NCBI RefSeq assembly: GCF_017592555.1 | Contig: NZ_JAGFNS010000002.1 | Location: 1-64,000, forward strand | Direction of reading: 5' to 3' | DNA length: 64,000 nucleotides | Source of the DNA: Actinoplanes flavus | GTDB lineage: Bacteria; Actinomycetota; Actinomycetes; Mycobacteriales; Micromonosporaceae | Shown here: one piece after another, positions 19,175-28,329 of the stretch | How positions within the stretch are numbered: the first letter of the stretch is position 1 | Layout: each line of letters begins with the position of its first letter | The notes under the pieces: generated by a model | What the model saw: the letters and a program-made list of their open reading frames with translations, nothing else | The model's database searches: none | Told to the model about the DNA's origin: nothing | Position numbers and translations under genes: made by a program

Positions 19175-21139
19175 ATGACATCGCTGCATGTGGCGACCAC
19201 CGGATCCGACGACGGCGACGGCTCCCCGGAGCGGCCGTTCCGGACCATCAACCGGGCCGCCGGCCTGGCCCGGCCCGGCGACACGGTGATCGTGCACGCC
19301 GGTGAGTACCGCGAGTGGGTCACCCCCCGGCGCGGCGGGCTCAGCGACCACCGCCGCATCACCTACCAGGCCGCCGACGGCGAGCACGTCGTCATCAAGG
19401 GATCCGAGCGGATCACCGGCTGGGAGAACGACGGCGGGACGGTCTGGCGGGCGAGCGTGCCCAACACGCTCTTCGGCGACTTCAATCCGTACGCCGAGGA
19501 GCTCGCCGGCGACTGGGTCGTGCACGACGGCAAGGAGCCCCGCAAGCACCTGGGCGACGTCTACCTCAACGGCCTCAGCTTCTACGAGGCCGGCTCACGC
19601 GCCGAGGTGTCCGCCCCGGAGAAGCGCATCGACATGATCGACAACTGGACCGGGGTCACCGACCGGGTCCGCAACCCGGAGCAGACCCTGCTGGTCTGGT
19701 ACGCGGAGGTGGGCGCCGAGGCCACCACGATCTGGGCCAACTTCCAGGGCGCCGACCCGAACACCGAACTCGTCGAGATCAACGTACGCCGGTCGGTGTT
19801 CTACCCGCTCGTGCCGCACCTGGACTACATCACCGTGCGCGGCTTCGAACTCGCCCAGGCGGCCACCCCGTGGACGCCGCCCACCGCCGACCAGCCGGGG
19901 CTCATCGGCCCGAACTGGGCCAAGGGCTGGATCATCGAGGACAACGTCATCCACGACGCGAAATGCTCGGCGATCTCGATCGGCAAGGAGGCCTCCACCG
20001 GCCACAACTGGGCCACCGAACGCGGCGACAAGCCCGGCTACCAGTACCAGCTGGAGGCGGTCTTCTCGGCCCGGCAGATCGGCTGGGACCGGGAGCACAT
20101 CGGATCGCACGTGATCCGCCGCAACCACATCTACGACTGCGGGCAGAACGGCATCGTCGGTCACCTCGGCTGCGTCTTCTCCACCATCGAGGACAACCAC
20201 ATCCACCACATCGCGATCAAACGCGAGTTCTACGGATACGAGATCGGCGGTATCAAACTGCACGCCGCCATCGACGTGGAGATCCGCCACAACCGGATCC
20301 ACGACTGTTCGCTCGGCACCTGGCTGGACTGGCAGACCCAGGGCACCCGGGTCTCCCGCAACGTCTACCACGACAACAACCGGGACCTGTTCATCGAGGT
20401 CAGCCACGGGCCGTACCTGGTCGAGCACAACATCCTCGCGTCGCCCGCGTCGCTGGAGCTGTGGAGCCAGGGCGGGGCGTTCGTCAACAACCTGTTCTGC
20501 GGCACGGTGTGGGTGGAGCCGGTGATGGACCGGGCCACGCCGTACCACCGGCCGCACAGCACGCAGGTGGCCGGCTACGCGTTCATCGTCGGCGGCGACG
20601 ACCGGTGGATCGGCAACCTGTTCGTCGGCGGCGACCGGGACACGGCGTACGCGGCCATGCCCGAGGGAATGTCGCCGGCCTTCGCCGGCACCGCGGGCTA
20701 CGACGCCTACCCGGCCTCGTTCGAGGAGTACCTCCAGCGCATCGACGACCAGCCGCAAGGCGACCACCAGAGATTCCTCACCATCAAACAGGCCGTGTAC
20801 GCCCGGAGCAACGTCTACGCCGCCGGCGCCCGCCCGTTCGCCGGGGAGCGCGACCCGGTGACCCTGGACGGCGCGTCCGCCACGATCGTCACCGAGGGCG
20901 ACGAGGCCTACCTGGTGACCGACCTTCCGGCCGGTTTCGACGACGCCGGCCTCGCCCCGATCGGCGGCCGCGACCTGCCCCGGGTCCGGTTCGCCGACGC
21001 CGAGTTCGAGGAGCGCGACGGCAGCCCCGCCGTCATCGACACCGACCTGACCGGCCTCCGCAAAGAGCCGGGCCGGACGTACGCGGCCGGCCCGCTCGCC
21101 GGACTCACCGCGGGAAGCGGCCGCCTGCGCGTCTGGTGA
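19175..21139 (+). CDS. GH120 beta-xylosidase
   Basis: A 654-residue cytoplasmic enzyme without a signal peptide. The sequence is closely similar, as I remember it, to the GH120 beta-xylosidase XylC of Thermoanaerobacterium: GSERITGWEN, HLGDVYLNG, TIWANFQGADPN, LIGPNWAKGWIIEDN, KCSAISIGKEASTG, DCGQNGIVGHLG and GIKLHAAIDVEIRHNRI all match family landmarks. GH120 has a right-handed beta-helix interrupted by a jelly-roll, and these segments fall in order across the protein. It would cut xylobiose and xylo-oligosaccharides brought in by the transporter encoded just upstream (37-bp gap). ATG 19175 was chosen because of the upstream GAAAGG and agreement with family N-termini. Confidence 0.88.
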   Translation: MTSLHVATTGSDDGDGSPERPFRTINRAAGLARPGDTVIVHAGEYREWVTPRRGGLSDHRRITYQAADGEHVVIKGSERITGWENDGGTVWRASVPNTLFGDFNPYAEELAGDWVVHDGKEPRKHLGDVYLNGLSFYEAGSRAEVSAPEKRIDMIDNWTGVTDRVRNPEQTLLVWYAEVGAEATTIWANFQGADPNTELVEINVRRSVFYPLVPHLDYITVRGFELAQAATPWTPPTADQPGLIGPNWAKGWIIEDNVIHDAKCSAISIGKEASTGHNWATERGDKPGYQYQLEAVFSARQIGWDREHIGSHVIRRNHIYDCGQNGIVGHLGCVFSTIEDNHIHHIAIKREFYGYEIGGIKLHAAIDVEIRHNRIHDCSLGTWLDWQTQGTRVSRNVYHDNNRDLFIEVSHGPYLVEHNILASPASLELWSQGGAFVNNLFCGTVWVEPVMDRATPYHRPHSTQVAGYAFIVGGDDRWIGNLFVGGDRDTAYAAMPEGMSPAFAGTAGYDAYPASFEEYLQRIDDQPQGDHQRFLTIKQAVYARSNVYAAGARPFAGERDPVTLDGASATIVTEGDEAYLVTDLPAGFDDAGLAPIGGRDLPRVRFADAEFEERDGSPAVIDTDLTGLRKEPGRTYAAGPLAGLTAGSGRLRVW

Positions 21140-21730
21140 CCGTCACGCACCACCCATGCGACTGGGCCGGCACGGGCAGCTCCTCGAGCGCCTCGATGCC
21201 GGCCCAGCTCGTACCTGATCGATCACCACAAGCCGGCTCCACTGTGCATCCTCCTCCGCTGGGGTGCCGCAAGGTGCTCGCGCTCCTGGTGGTGGCGGGC
21301 GGCCCGTGTCGACCGGCCGGCTGGTCCGGTCGATCTGGGGTGACAGCCGCCCGTCCCACGCGCCATAGATGGTGCGCTCGCACATCCAGTTCCGGGCCGC
21401 GAATGTGCGTGCTCCGCATCCGTGTTAGCGATATCAGCATGATGCGAAGAATCGGTTTCCGGAAATCTGTTATGTGAACCACGCCTATCTGGTCGCAGCC
21501 TGAATGGATGCCCTATGAGCTGGCTAATCGTGCGATAGGTGAGCATCCTTTGCTGTCCATGATGGGGTCTGGAAATATCGCTCCAACAATTGGTAGCGTT
21601 CCCGGAGACGGCTTTCACTGTGGTCCTGGATGCGGCCTCACCACCCCTTTGAGGCGTGATCCCGCACGCTCTCGTGCCAGTGGCGGCCGCGCTTTCCCCG
21701 TACATCCCCGAGGTTTTTGGAGAACCGCTC
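21140..21730. other. Long intergenic region upstream of the GH62 gene
   Basis: 590 bp with no supportable gene; local base composition from about 21430 to 21600 is visibly more AT-rich than its surroundings. It contains the palindrome TTTCCGGAAA (21456-21465) followed by TGTTATG (21469-21475). A similar A-run plus TGTTATG combination occurs upstream of the GH30 gene near 24934-24940. It probably holds the GH62 promoter and regulatory sites. Confidence 0.5.
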
Positions 21731-23218
21731 ATGACATCCACCCGGGCTCGCCGCGGCAGATGGCGTGCCGCCCTGGCCGCGATGGTCCTGCTCGCCGGCG
21801 GCGGCGCCGTCGCGGTGACCGCGTCCGCCGCGTCCGCCGCGACGATCGACACCAGCGCCTCCTACGTGCTGGTCAATCGCAACAGCGGCAAGGCTCTCGA
21901 CGTCTACAACCTGTCCACGGCCGACGGTGGCCGGATCACCCAGTGGGCGCGTAACGATCAGGCGCAGCAGCAGTGGCAGTTCGTCGACTCCGGTGGTGGT
22001 TTCTACCGGCTCCGGTCGAGGCACTCCGGCAAGGTTCTGGACGTCTACAACCTGTCGACGGCCGATGGTGGCGCGATCGTGCAGTGGACGGACAACAACA
22101 CGACGAATCAACAGTTCAAGATTGAGGATGTCGACGGCTACATCCAGTTGATCAACCGCAACAGCGGCAAGGCGGTCGAGGTGCAGGGCGCGTCGACGGC
22201 TGACGGCGCGAACGTCGTGCAGTACTCCGACTGGAACGGCGCCAACCAGCAATGGCAGCTCGTCCGGATCGGCGGCTCCACGCCCACGACGACCCCGACC
22301 GGCGGCACGTGCACGCTGCCGTCGACCTACCGCTGGTCCTCGACCGGCTCGCTGGCCAACCCCAAGTCCGGATGGGTGTCGCTCAAGGACTTCACGCACG
22401 CGCCCTACAACGGCCGCCAGCTGGTCTACGCGACCACGCACGACAACGGCAGCTCGTGGGGGTCGATGAACTTCGGCCTGTTCACCAACTGGAGCGACAT
22501 GGCGTCGGCCAGTCAGAACACGATGACGTCGTTCTCCGCCGTGGCGCCGTCGCTGTTCTACTTCGCGCCGAAGAACATCTGGGTCCTCGCCTACCAGTGG
22601 GGCGGGCCGGCCTTCTCCTACCGCACCTCCAGCGACCCCACCAACCCGAACGGCTGGTCGTCGGCGCAGACGCTGTTCTCCGGCAGCATCAGCGGCTCCG
22701 GCACCGGGCCGATCGACCAGACGCTGATCGGCGACGGCACGAACATGTACCTGTTCTTCGCCGGTGACAACGGCAAGATCTACCGGGCGAGCATGCCGAT
22801 CGGGAACTTCCCCGGCAGCTTCGGCAGCACCTCGACGGTGATCATGAGCGACAGCACCAACAACCTGTTCGAGGCGCCCCAGGTCTACAAAGTCCAGGGC
22901 CAGAACCAGTACCTCATGATCGTCGAGGCGATCGGCGCCAACGGCCGCTACTTCCGGTCCTTCACGGCCACCAGCCTGGGCGGCACGTGGACACCGCAGG
23001 CCGCCTCCGAGAGCAACCCGTTCGCGGGCAAGGCCAACAGCGGCGCCACCTGGACCAACGACATCAGCCACGGTGAGCTGATCCGGACCGGCGCCGATCA
23101 GACCATGACCGTCGACCCCTGCAACCTGCGGCTGCTCTACCAGGGCCGCTCGCCCAGCTCCGGCGGCGACTACGGGCTCCTGCCGTACCGGCCGGGCCTG
23201 CTGACGCTCCAGCGCTGA
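21731..23218 (+). CDS. Secreted GH62 arabinofuranosidase with ricin-type CBM13
   Basis: A 495-residue secreted enzyme removing arabinose side chains from arabinoxylan. A signal peptide (1-about 37, with a long [16 protein letters not shown] core) is followed by a ricin-B-type CBM13 (about 40-178) with three repeats carrying QxW or related motifs (QQQWQF, NQQFKI, NQQWQL), a short Thr/Pro linker, then a GH62 catalytic domain (about 190-495). GH62 marks include [43 protein letters not shown] and [10 protein letters not shown]. The ATG has GGAG 9 nt upstream. It sits beside the sigma-AbfB gene, whose sensor domain belongs to an arabinose-binding family. Confidence 0.92.
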   Translation: MTSTRARRGRWRAALAAMVLLAGGGAVAVTASAASAATIDTSASYVLVNRNSGKALDVYNLSTADGGRITQWARNDQAQQQWQFVDSGGGFYRLRSRHSGKVLDVYNLSTADGGAIVQWTDNNTTNQQFKIEDVDGYIQLINRNSGKAVEVQGASTADGANVVQYSDWNGANQQWQLVRIGGSTPTTTPTGGTCTLPSTYRWSSTGSLANPKSGWVSLKDFTHAPYNGRQLVYATTHDNGSSWGSMNFGLFTNWSDMASASQNTMTSFSAVAPSLFYFAPKNIWVLAYQWGGPAFSYRTSSDPTNPNGWSSAQTLFSGSISGSGTGPIDQTLIGDGTNMYLFFAGDNGKIYRASMPIGNFPGSFGSTSTVIMSDSTNNLFEAPQVYKVQGQNQYLMIVEAIGANGRYFRSFTATSLGGTWTPQAASESNPFAGKANSGATWTNDISHGELIRTGADQTMTVDPCNLRLLYQGRSPSSGGDYGLLPYRPGLLTLQR

Positions 23219-23224
23219 CAGTCG

Positions 23225-23256
23225 CACGGCGAGGGGCAGGCCCGCCCCTCGCCGTG
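23225..23256. terminator. Bidirectional terminator
   Basis: A perfect 13-bp stem (CACGGCGAGGGGC / GCCCCTCGCCGTG) with a 6-nt loop lies between the converging GH62 and sigma-factor genes. Confidence 0.85.
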
Positions 23257-23279
23257 TTCCGCGCCGCCTTGCGGTGTTC

Positions 23280-24698
23280 TCAGCGCTGTGCTGCCGGGCG
23301 GATCAGGAAGGAGCCGTCGGCGCGGAAGGCGGCGCTGTCGTCGGACTGGTCGACCCACAGCTCGTTGCCGCGGTGCCGCAGGAACCAGCCGGGGTAGTTC
23401 GACGACTCCAGTGCCACCGAACCCGGGATCGACCCGGCCCGGACGCAGAACGTGGCGTCCCCGTGGAACAGGTTCGTTCCCACGTCCTCGTGGACCCGCA
23501 ACCGCCAGGACTCGTGCCGCAGGTAGCGCCCGTCCGCCGTGCGGAGGGAGAGGCAGTCCGGATCGGCCAGCCCGGCGACCGCCTGGAAGGTGGCCTGGTC
23601 CCGGGCCGTGGCCAGCACGCCGGCCCCGTTGGAGACGGTGACGTATCTTCCCGCGGTGTTCGCCGACTCCAGCGCGACGGGACCGGTCGGCACCGCCGGC
23701 ACGGCCGGCGCCGGCGCCGGCGCCGTCGCCTCCGGCTCGTCGGGGGCGGTGAGCACGGCCACCGCCGCGCCGATGGCCAGGGCTCCCGCGACGACGGCGA
23801 CGACCGCCGGGCGTATTCGTGCGCCGAGCCACCGGGCCCGGTCCGCCGCCGCGCCGGAAGCGGAGACCGCCGGCCGGGCGAGGCCGGCCACCACGTTCTC
23901 CGGGGTCCAGTTGGCGAGAACCGCCGCGGTCACCGTGGCCGGCACCGGGATCAGGACGAGACCGGCCAGCAGGCGGTCGGCCGGCAGCAGATCCTCCGCC
24001 TCACGGCGGCAGGACCGGCACGACTGCAGGTGCCGGGCCAGCCGCTTGCGCCACAGCGGCCCCGGGGTCCCGTCCCAGCCCGCGGTCTCACCGGCCAGAC
24101 CGGGGCAGACCGGCCGGGCGCCGACCGCGGCCTCGATGCCCCGGGCCAGATCCAGTTGACCGCGCATCCGCTGGATCCGCACCCCGGCATGGCTCACCGT
24201 CACGCCCAGCGCCTCCGCCAGCTCCGACCGCGACAGCCGGCCGGCGACCTCCAGCCACCACAGCGCCAGCAGCGCCCGGTCACCGGCGTCGAGCCAGCGC
24301 GCCGCCTGTCGTACCTGACGGCGTTGATCGGACAGCTCCAGGCGCAGATGGGTGAGCCCCTCGAAGCCCGCGCCCGGCAGCCGTTCCGCCTCCTCGACCG
24401 CGGCCGTGCGCTGGGCGGCCTGCCTCATCCGCAACTGGTGGGTGCTGATCTGGCGTAACGCGATGGCGGTCAGCCACGGCCGGAAACTCTCCGGGGACCG
24501 CAGCGACGGCAGTTGCCGGAGAGCGCGCACCATGACGTCCTGGACCACGTCGTCGACGTCCGGGTGCCCGTCGAGCGCCTGCGCGGTGAGCGCGTAGACC
24601 ATCGGCAGGTGCGCCGCCACGAGCTCCTCGAGCGCGTCCCGGTCCCCGGCTCGCGCGGCGCGGACCAGCGTGGTGCCGTCCGTACGCGTGGCTGGCAT
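23280..24698 (-). CDS. ECF sigma factor fused to ZAS zinc motif, membrane segment and CBM42 (AbfB) sensor
   Basis: A 472-residue multidomain regulator. Sigma region 2 spans about 25-95 (VDDVVQDVMVRALRQLPSLR) and region 4 about 130-182. Next comes an anti-sigma-type zinc motif H223-x3-C227-x2-C230 inside ARHLQSCRSCRREAE, exactly the ZAS/zf-HC2 spacing. A hydrophobic, proline-containing stretch (about 243-262) and a clear helix (297-316) follow, then an Ala/Pro linker. The C-terminus (340-472) is an AbfB/CBM42-like beta-trefoil with two VALES(A/S)N repeats and CLSLRTADGRYLRHESWRL. CBM42 binds arabinose side chains of arabinoxylan. The gene lies between secreted GH62 and GH30 genes. Inference: a tethered sigma factor that carries its own inhibitor and sugar sensor. 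If both hydrophobic stretches span the membrane, the sensor would face the cytosol, so topology is a real uncertainty. Confidence 0.85.
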   Translation of the reverse strand: MPATRTDGTTLVRAARAGDRDALEELVAAHLPMVYALTAQALDGHPDVDDVVQDVMVRALRQLPSLRSPESFRPWLTAIALRQISTHQLRMRQAAQRTAAVEEAERLPGAGFEGLTHLRLELSDQRRQVRQAARWLDAGDRALLALWWLEVAGRLSRSELAEALGVTVSHAGVRIQRMRGQLDLARGIEAAVGARPVCPGLAGETAGWDGTPGPLWRKRLARHLQSCRSCRREAEDLLPADRLLAGLVLIPVPATVTAAVLANWTPENVVAGLARPAVSASGAAADRARWLGARIRPAVVAVVAGALAIGAAVAVLTAPDEPEATAPAPAPAVPAVPTGPVALESANTAGRYVTVSNGAGVLATARDQATFQAVAGLADPDCLSLRTADGRYLRHESWRLRVHEDVGTNLFHGDATFCVRAGSIPGSVALESSNYPGWFLRHRGNELWVDQSDDSAAFRADGSFLIRPAAQR

Positions 24699-24933
24699 GT
24701 GTCGTCACCGCCCGTGGGTGCGTGGCCCGGCGGCGTGTGGACGCTTCCGGGCGGGACTCTGACTTTGGACGACCCTGGTCACGGAGTCAATGTCAGGGCG
24801 CGGTCATCGGGAACCGCTTGACCGTGACCGAGCCGCCCGGCGTCCGGGATGGTCGGTTTCGGGTCGGCGGCGCCCCCGTCGTCCATCCGGGTGGAGGCCA
24901 CAACCCATTCATGAAAATAGATGTTCGAAAAAG

Positions 24934-24940
24934 TGTTATG
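24934..24940. promoter_or_regulatory. TGTTATG element shared by GH62 and GH30 upstream regions
   Basis: The sequence AAAAAGTGTTATG ends here, and GAAATCTGTTATG ends at 21475 upstream of GH62. Both consist of an A-run, two variable bases and TGTTATG. It may be part of a promoter or operator common to the two arabinoxylan genes that flank the sigma-AbfB gene. Only two copies are seen, so support is weak. Confidence 0.3.
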
Positions 24941-25011
24941 GCGGAGGCGCTCCTCTGGTCGGAGGCGTGCTGAGCTGGGCATATTGCCTGTTCAGCGATT
25001 CCTTGAATGAG

Positions 25012-25025
25012 TGGGAGCGCTCCCG
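25012..25025. promoter_or_regulatory. CelR/CebR-type operator, one mismatch
   Basis: TGGGAGCGCTCCCG matches the box upstream of GH9 at 13 of 14 positions. It lies 83 bp upstream of the GH30 start, tying this xylanase to the same cellobiose-type regulon as the cellulases. Confidence 0.75.
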
Positions 25026-25108
25026 TAGCATGCGGGAATCGGCTGCGAGAAATCCGTGACGACCGATCCCCGCGATCGTCGAGCCGTCATCCCCGTCAGG
25101 AGGGAAAC

Positions 25109-26800
25109 ATGCGCGGAGTCGAAGGTGCCCGGTGGGGCGCCGGGCTGGGTGGCATCCTGCTGGCCGGCACGGCGGCGACCGTGGTGGCGCTCCCCGCCGC
25201 GGCGGCGGCCGGCTGCTCGGTGAACTATGCGGTGTCATCGCAATGGCAGGGCGGATTCGGCGCCGCCGTGACCGTGACCAACCTCGGCGACGCGATCAAC
25301 GGATGGACCGTGACCTGGTCCTACAGCGCGGGCCAGCAGGTGACCCAGGCCTGGAACACGACGCTCACCCAGACCGGCGCCGCGGTCACCGCCAGGAACG
25401 TCGGCTACAACGGCACGATCGCCACCAACGGGAGCGTCTCGTTCGGCTTCAACGGCACCTGGACCACCGGCAACCCGGCGCCGGTGGATTTCGCCGTCAA
25501 CGGGGTGGCCTGCACCGGTGGCACCACGCCGACCTCCGCACCGGCCACGTCGCCGAGCACCCCGCCCAGCGCCACGCCGGACATCACCGTGAACACCGCC
25601 ACCAGATACCAGACGGTCGACGGTTTCGGGGCCGCGGTGTCGATCTGGGGCAGCGCCTGGTCGACGGCCGAGACACAGACCCTGGTCGGCCTGGGCGCCA
25701 ACCAGTTCGGCCTGTCGATCGTGCGGACCGGCGTCTCACCGGTGTCCAGCGAGTGGGGCACGCAGGTCAACGCCCTGAAGACCGCGAAACAGTACGGCTC
25801 GGGCGTCAAGATCCTCGCATCGCCCTGGACCGCCCCCGCCGCGTGGAAGACCAACAACAGTCGCGTCAACGGCGGCAAACTCAAGACCGACTACTACGAC
25901 GACTACGCCAACCACCTCAACAGCTACGTCCAGTACATGCGCGGCCAGGGCGTCACCGTCGACGTCACCTCGGTGCAGAACGAACCGGACTGGCACCCCG
26001 ACTACGACTCGATGGACTGGAGCGGCACCGAACTGCGCGACTTCGTCCGTGACCAGGGCGCCAAGGTCCAGAACACCCGGCTGATGGTCGCCGAGGCGGT
26101 CAACCTCAACTACGGCTACACCGACCCGACCCTCAACGACGCGGCCGCCCGCGACAACATCGGTTACATCGGCGGCCACCTCTACGGCACCGAGGCGTCC
26201 GGCCGCCTGAAGGACTACCCGCTCGCCGCGCAGAACGGCAAGCCGGTGTGGATGACCGAATGGAACCTCCACGCGGCCGACGGCAGTGGCTCCGGCATTT
26301 GGGGGGACCCCGCCAACCCGACCGTCTGGAACGAGACCCTCGACGACATCATGCGTACGGTCCACAGGTCTATGGAAGCCAACTGGAGCGCCTACATCTG
26401 GTGGTACGGCAAGCGCTTCTACTCGTTCATCGGTGACGGTGAGGCCGCCTACGGCACCACCGCCGGCGCCCCGCTCAAACGCGGTTACGCGTTCTCCCAG
26501 TTCGCCAAATACGTCCGCCCCGGCTACCAGCGTGTCGGCCTGGCCAAGAGCACCAAGGCGTCACCGCTGGAGGTCACCGCCTACCAGGGCGGCGGCAAGA
26601 TCACCCTGGTCGTCCTCAACCGCTCGGCCGGCACCGTGAACAACGCCGTGGTGCAGGCCCCGCAGAACATCAGCCGTGCCGACTACTACGTGACCTCGCT
26701 CAACGCGAACGCGGCGAGCGAGCCGGCCACCGTCGACGGGGGACAGGTCACCGTCACCGTCCCCGCCCGGAGCATCTCGACCATCGTTCTGACCCCCTGA
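25109..26800 (+). CDS. Secreted GH30 xylanase with N-terminal CBM2
   Basis: A 563-residue secreted enzyme. A signal peptide (1-about 34) precedes a CBM2 (about 35-136, cysteines in AAGCSVNY and GVACTG). A Thr/Ser/Pro linker and a GH30 beta/alpha barrel with its side beta-structure (about 155-563) follow. The acid/base glutamate is in VQNEPDWHPDYDS and the nucleophile in WMTEWNLH. The barrel end (KRGYAFSQFAKYVRPGYQRV) matches subfamily 8 glucuronoxylanases, which cut xylan at glucuronate branches; the subfamily call is from memory. The ATG is preceded by AGGAGGGAAAC. It completes a secreted set (GH62, GH30) around the sigma-AbfB gene. Confidence 0.9.
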   Translation: MRGVEGARWGAGLGGILLAGTAATVVALPAAAAAGCSVNYAVSSQWQGGFGAAVTVTNLGDAINGWTVTWSYSAGQQVTQAWNTTLTQTGAAVTARNVGYNGTIATNGSVSFGFNGTWTTGNPAPVDFAVNGVACTGGTTPTSAPATSPSTPPSATPDITVNTATRYQTVDGFGAAVSIWGSAWSTAETQTLVGLGANQFGLSIVRTGVSPVSSEWGTQVNALKTAKQYGSGVKILASPWTAPAAWKTNNSRVNGGKLKTDYYDDYANHLNSYVQYMRGQGVTVDVTSVQNEPDWHPDYDSMDWSGTELRDFVRDQGAKVQNTRLMVAEAVNLNYGYTDPTLNDAAARDNIGYIGGHLYGTEASGRLKDYPLAAQNGKPVWMTEWNLHAADGSGSGIWGDPANPTVWNETLDDIMRTVHRSMEANWSAYIWWYGKRFYSFIGDGEAAYGTTAGAPLKRGYAFSQFAKYVRPGYQRVGLAKSTKASPLEVTAYQGGGKITLVVLNRSAGTVNNAVVQAPQNISRADYYVTSLNANAASEPATVDGGQVTVTVPARSISTIVLTP

Positions 26801-26824
26801 CGACGGCCGGCCGGATCACCTCGG

Positions 26825-28249
26825 TCAGCCGAGACGGCGGATGTCGCCGTAGGCGCGGTAGAAGCCGCCGCGGGAGGCCTCCCGGATCCCGGTCACCACG
26901 TAGCGGGTGCCGCTCTCCCGGATGCCCTTGGGGAACTGGACCTGCCAGTCGTGGTGGTAACCGGCGGACACCACCCGGATGCGGAGGCGGCCGGACTCCT
27001 CCACGCATTCGACGACGACGCCGTCGGCCGGGTCGTGGACGATCTCGACGGTGGTGGAGGGCGCCACCTCGGTCATGCGCGGCGGGGCCTTGACGTCCAC
27101 GGCCACCGGGACCGTGCCGCCGACGGCCGACCGGATGGCCTGCTCGCTGGCGTCGATGCAGGCCAGCGAGCCGTCGGTGGTGACGATGTAGAGGCGCTCG
27201 TCGTGGTACTGCATGGAGTAGGCGGAGCCGCAGCCGGTGGCGAGTTTCCACAGGCGGGTGCCGGCGGCGTCGAAGCAGTAGACCGAGGACGCGCTGTCAC
27301 CGGCGAAGACGTAGCGGCCGTCCTCGGCGGCGGCGCAGGAGAACACGGCGGCGTCGCATTGGTACGTCTGGCGGTGCGTGCCGTTCTTGCCGAGCTCGGT
27401 GACCTGACGGGCGGACGTGCCGGCGTAGACGGTGTCGCGCTCCTGCCAGCCGAAGAGGACGGCGCCGCGGGTGCCGGTGTGCCACAGCTCCTGGCCGGTG
27501 CGCCAGTCGTAGCTGGTGACGCCGGTGCTGTGCCCGTGGTGGACGGCGTCGTCGTCGCAGCGGACCATCCAGGCGGACGAGCCGCGGCCGGGCCGCTGCC
27601 ACAGGAACTCGTCCTCGTGGTCGATGGCCGCGATGCCGCCGTTGGCGTCCGAGACGCCGAGAACACCGTCGTGGATGTCCAGCCAGTAGATGTCGATCTC
27701 GGGTGCGATGCGGTACGCCAGGCGGGGCACCTTGCCGGACAGGTCGTACACGTTGCCGTCGTCGCAGCCGGCGTAGATCCAGCGGTCGTCGGCGACGATG
27801 CACTTGACGCCGTCGGGAAGCCGGAACTGCCGCTGCACCTCGGCCTGGTGGTTCAGTGTGGTGATGAGGCCGGCCTCGTTGCCGACCATGCAGACGTCGT
27901 CGTCGACGAAGACACCGAACGCGGGGCTGCCGGTCCGGTAGCGCCACAGGACGGGGGCGCTCTTGGCGGTGGAGCGGGTGCTGACGATCTGCCGGCGGGT
28001 GACGGAGCGAGGTGGCCGCTGACCGATGACGGCCGGTGCGTACCCCTTACGGACCTTCTCGCCGATCTTCTTGGACGCCTCGGCCCGGGCCTTGTCCTCG
28101 GTGGCGAACGACGACTGCTTGACCTGGCCCCGGTCACCGATCCGCCCGAAGCGGACGGTGAGATCCGCGCCGTCGACGGTCACCTCGTAGAACTTGTGGG
28201 AACTCCCGTTGTCCTCGGAGAGCTCGAGGTACGTCGTTTCGGCCGGCAT
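26825..28249 (-). CDS. WGR domain plus PQQ-like beta-propeller protein
   Basis: A 474-residue cytoplasmic protein. The N-terminal 75 residues are a WGR domain (YLELSEDNGSSHKFYEV, VRFGRIGDRGQVK, the FATEDKARAEASKKI helix). A seven-bladed PQQ-like or WD-like propeller follows (about 105-380), with blades such as WIYAGCDDGNVYDLSG and YVFAGDSASSVYCFDAAG. A small beta domain ends the protein. WGR domains are thought to bind nucleic acid or ADP-ribose-related targets; a propeller fusion of this kind has no known function. The ATG at 28249 was chosen over a GTG nine bases upstream because of GGTGG spacing. It is divergent from the PH/SHOCT gene. Confidence 0.75.
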   Translation of the reverse strand: MPAETTYLELSEDNGSSHKFYEVTVDGADLTVRFGRIGDRGQVKQSSFATEDKARAEASKKIGEKVRKGYAPAVIGQRPPRSVTRRQIVSTRSTAKSAPVLWRYRTGSPAFGVFVDDDVCMVGNEAGLITTLNHQAEVQRQFRLPDGVKCIVADDRWIYAGCDDGNVYDLSGKVPRLAYRIAPEIDIYWLDIHDGVLGVSDANGGIAAIDHEDEFLWQRPGRGSSAWMVRCDDDAVHHGHSTGVTSYDWRTGQELWHTGTRGAVLFGWQERDTVYAGTSARQVTELGKNGTHRQTYQCDAAVFSCAAAEDGRYVFAGDSASSVYCFDAAGTRLWKLATGCGSAYSMQYHDERLYIVTTDGSLACIDASEQAIRSAVGGTVPVAVDVKAPPRMTEVAPSTTVEIVHDPADGVVVECVEESGRLRIRVVSAGYHHDWQVQFPKGIRESGTRYVVTGIREASRGGFYRAYGDIRRLG

Positions 28250-28329
28250 CCGGACCACCTTTCGGCAGGAGGGGGAACGCGGACGAAGATACTCAGGGGG
28301 TACGACATTCTCGGGAGGAAGAGGAAACC

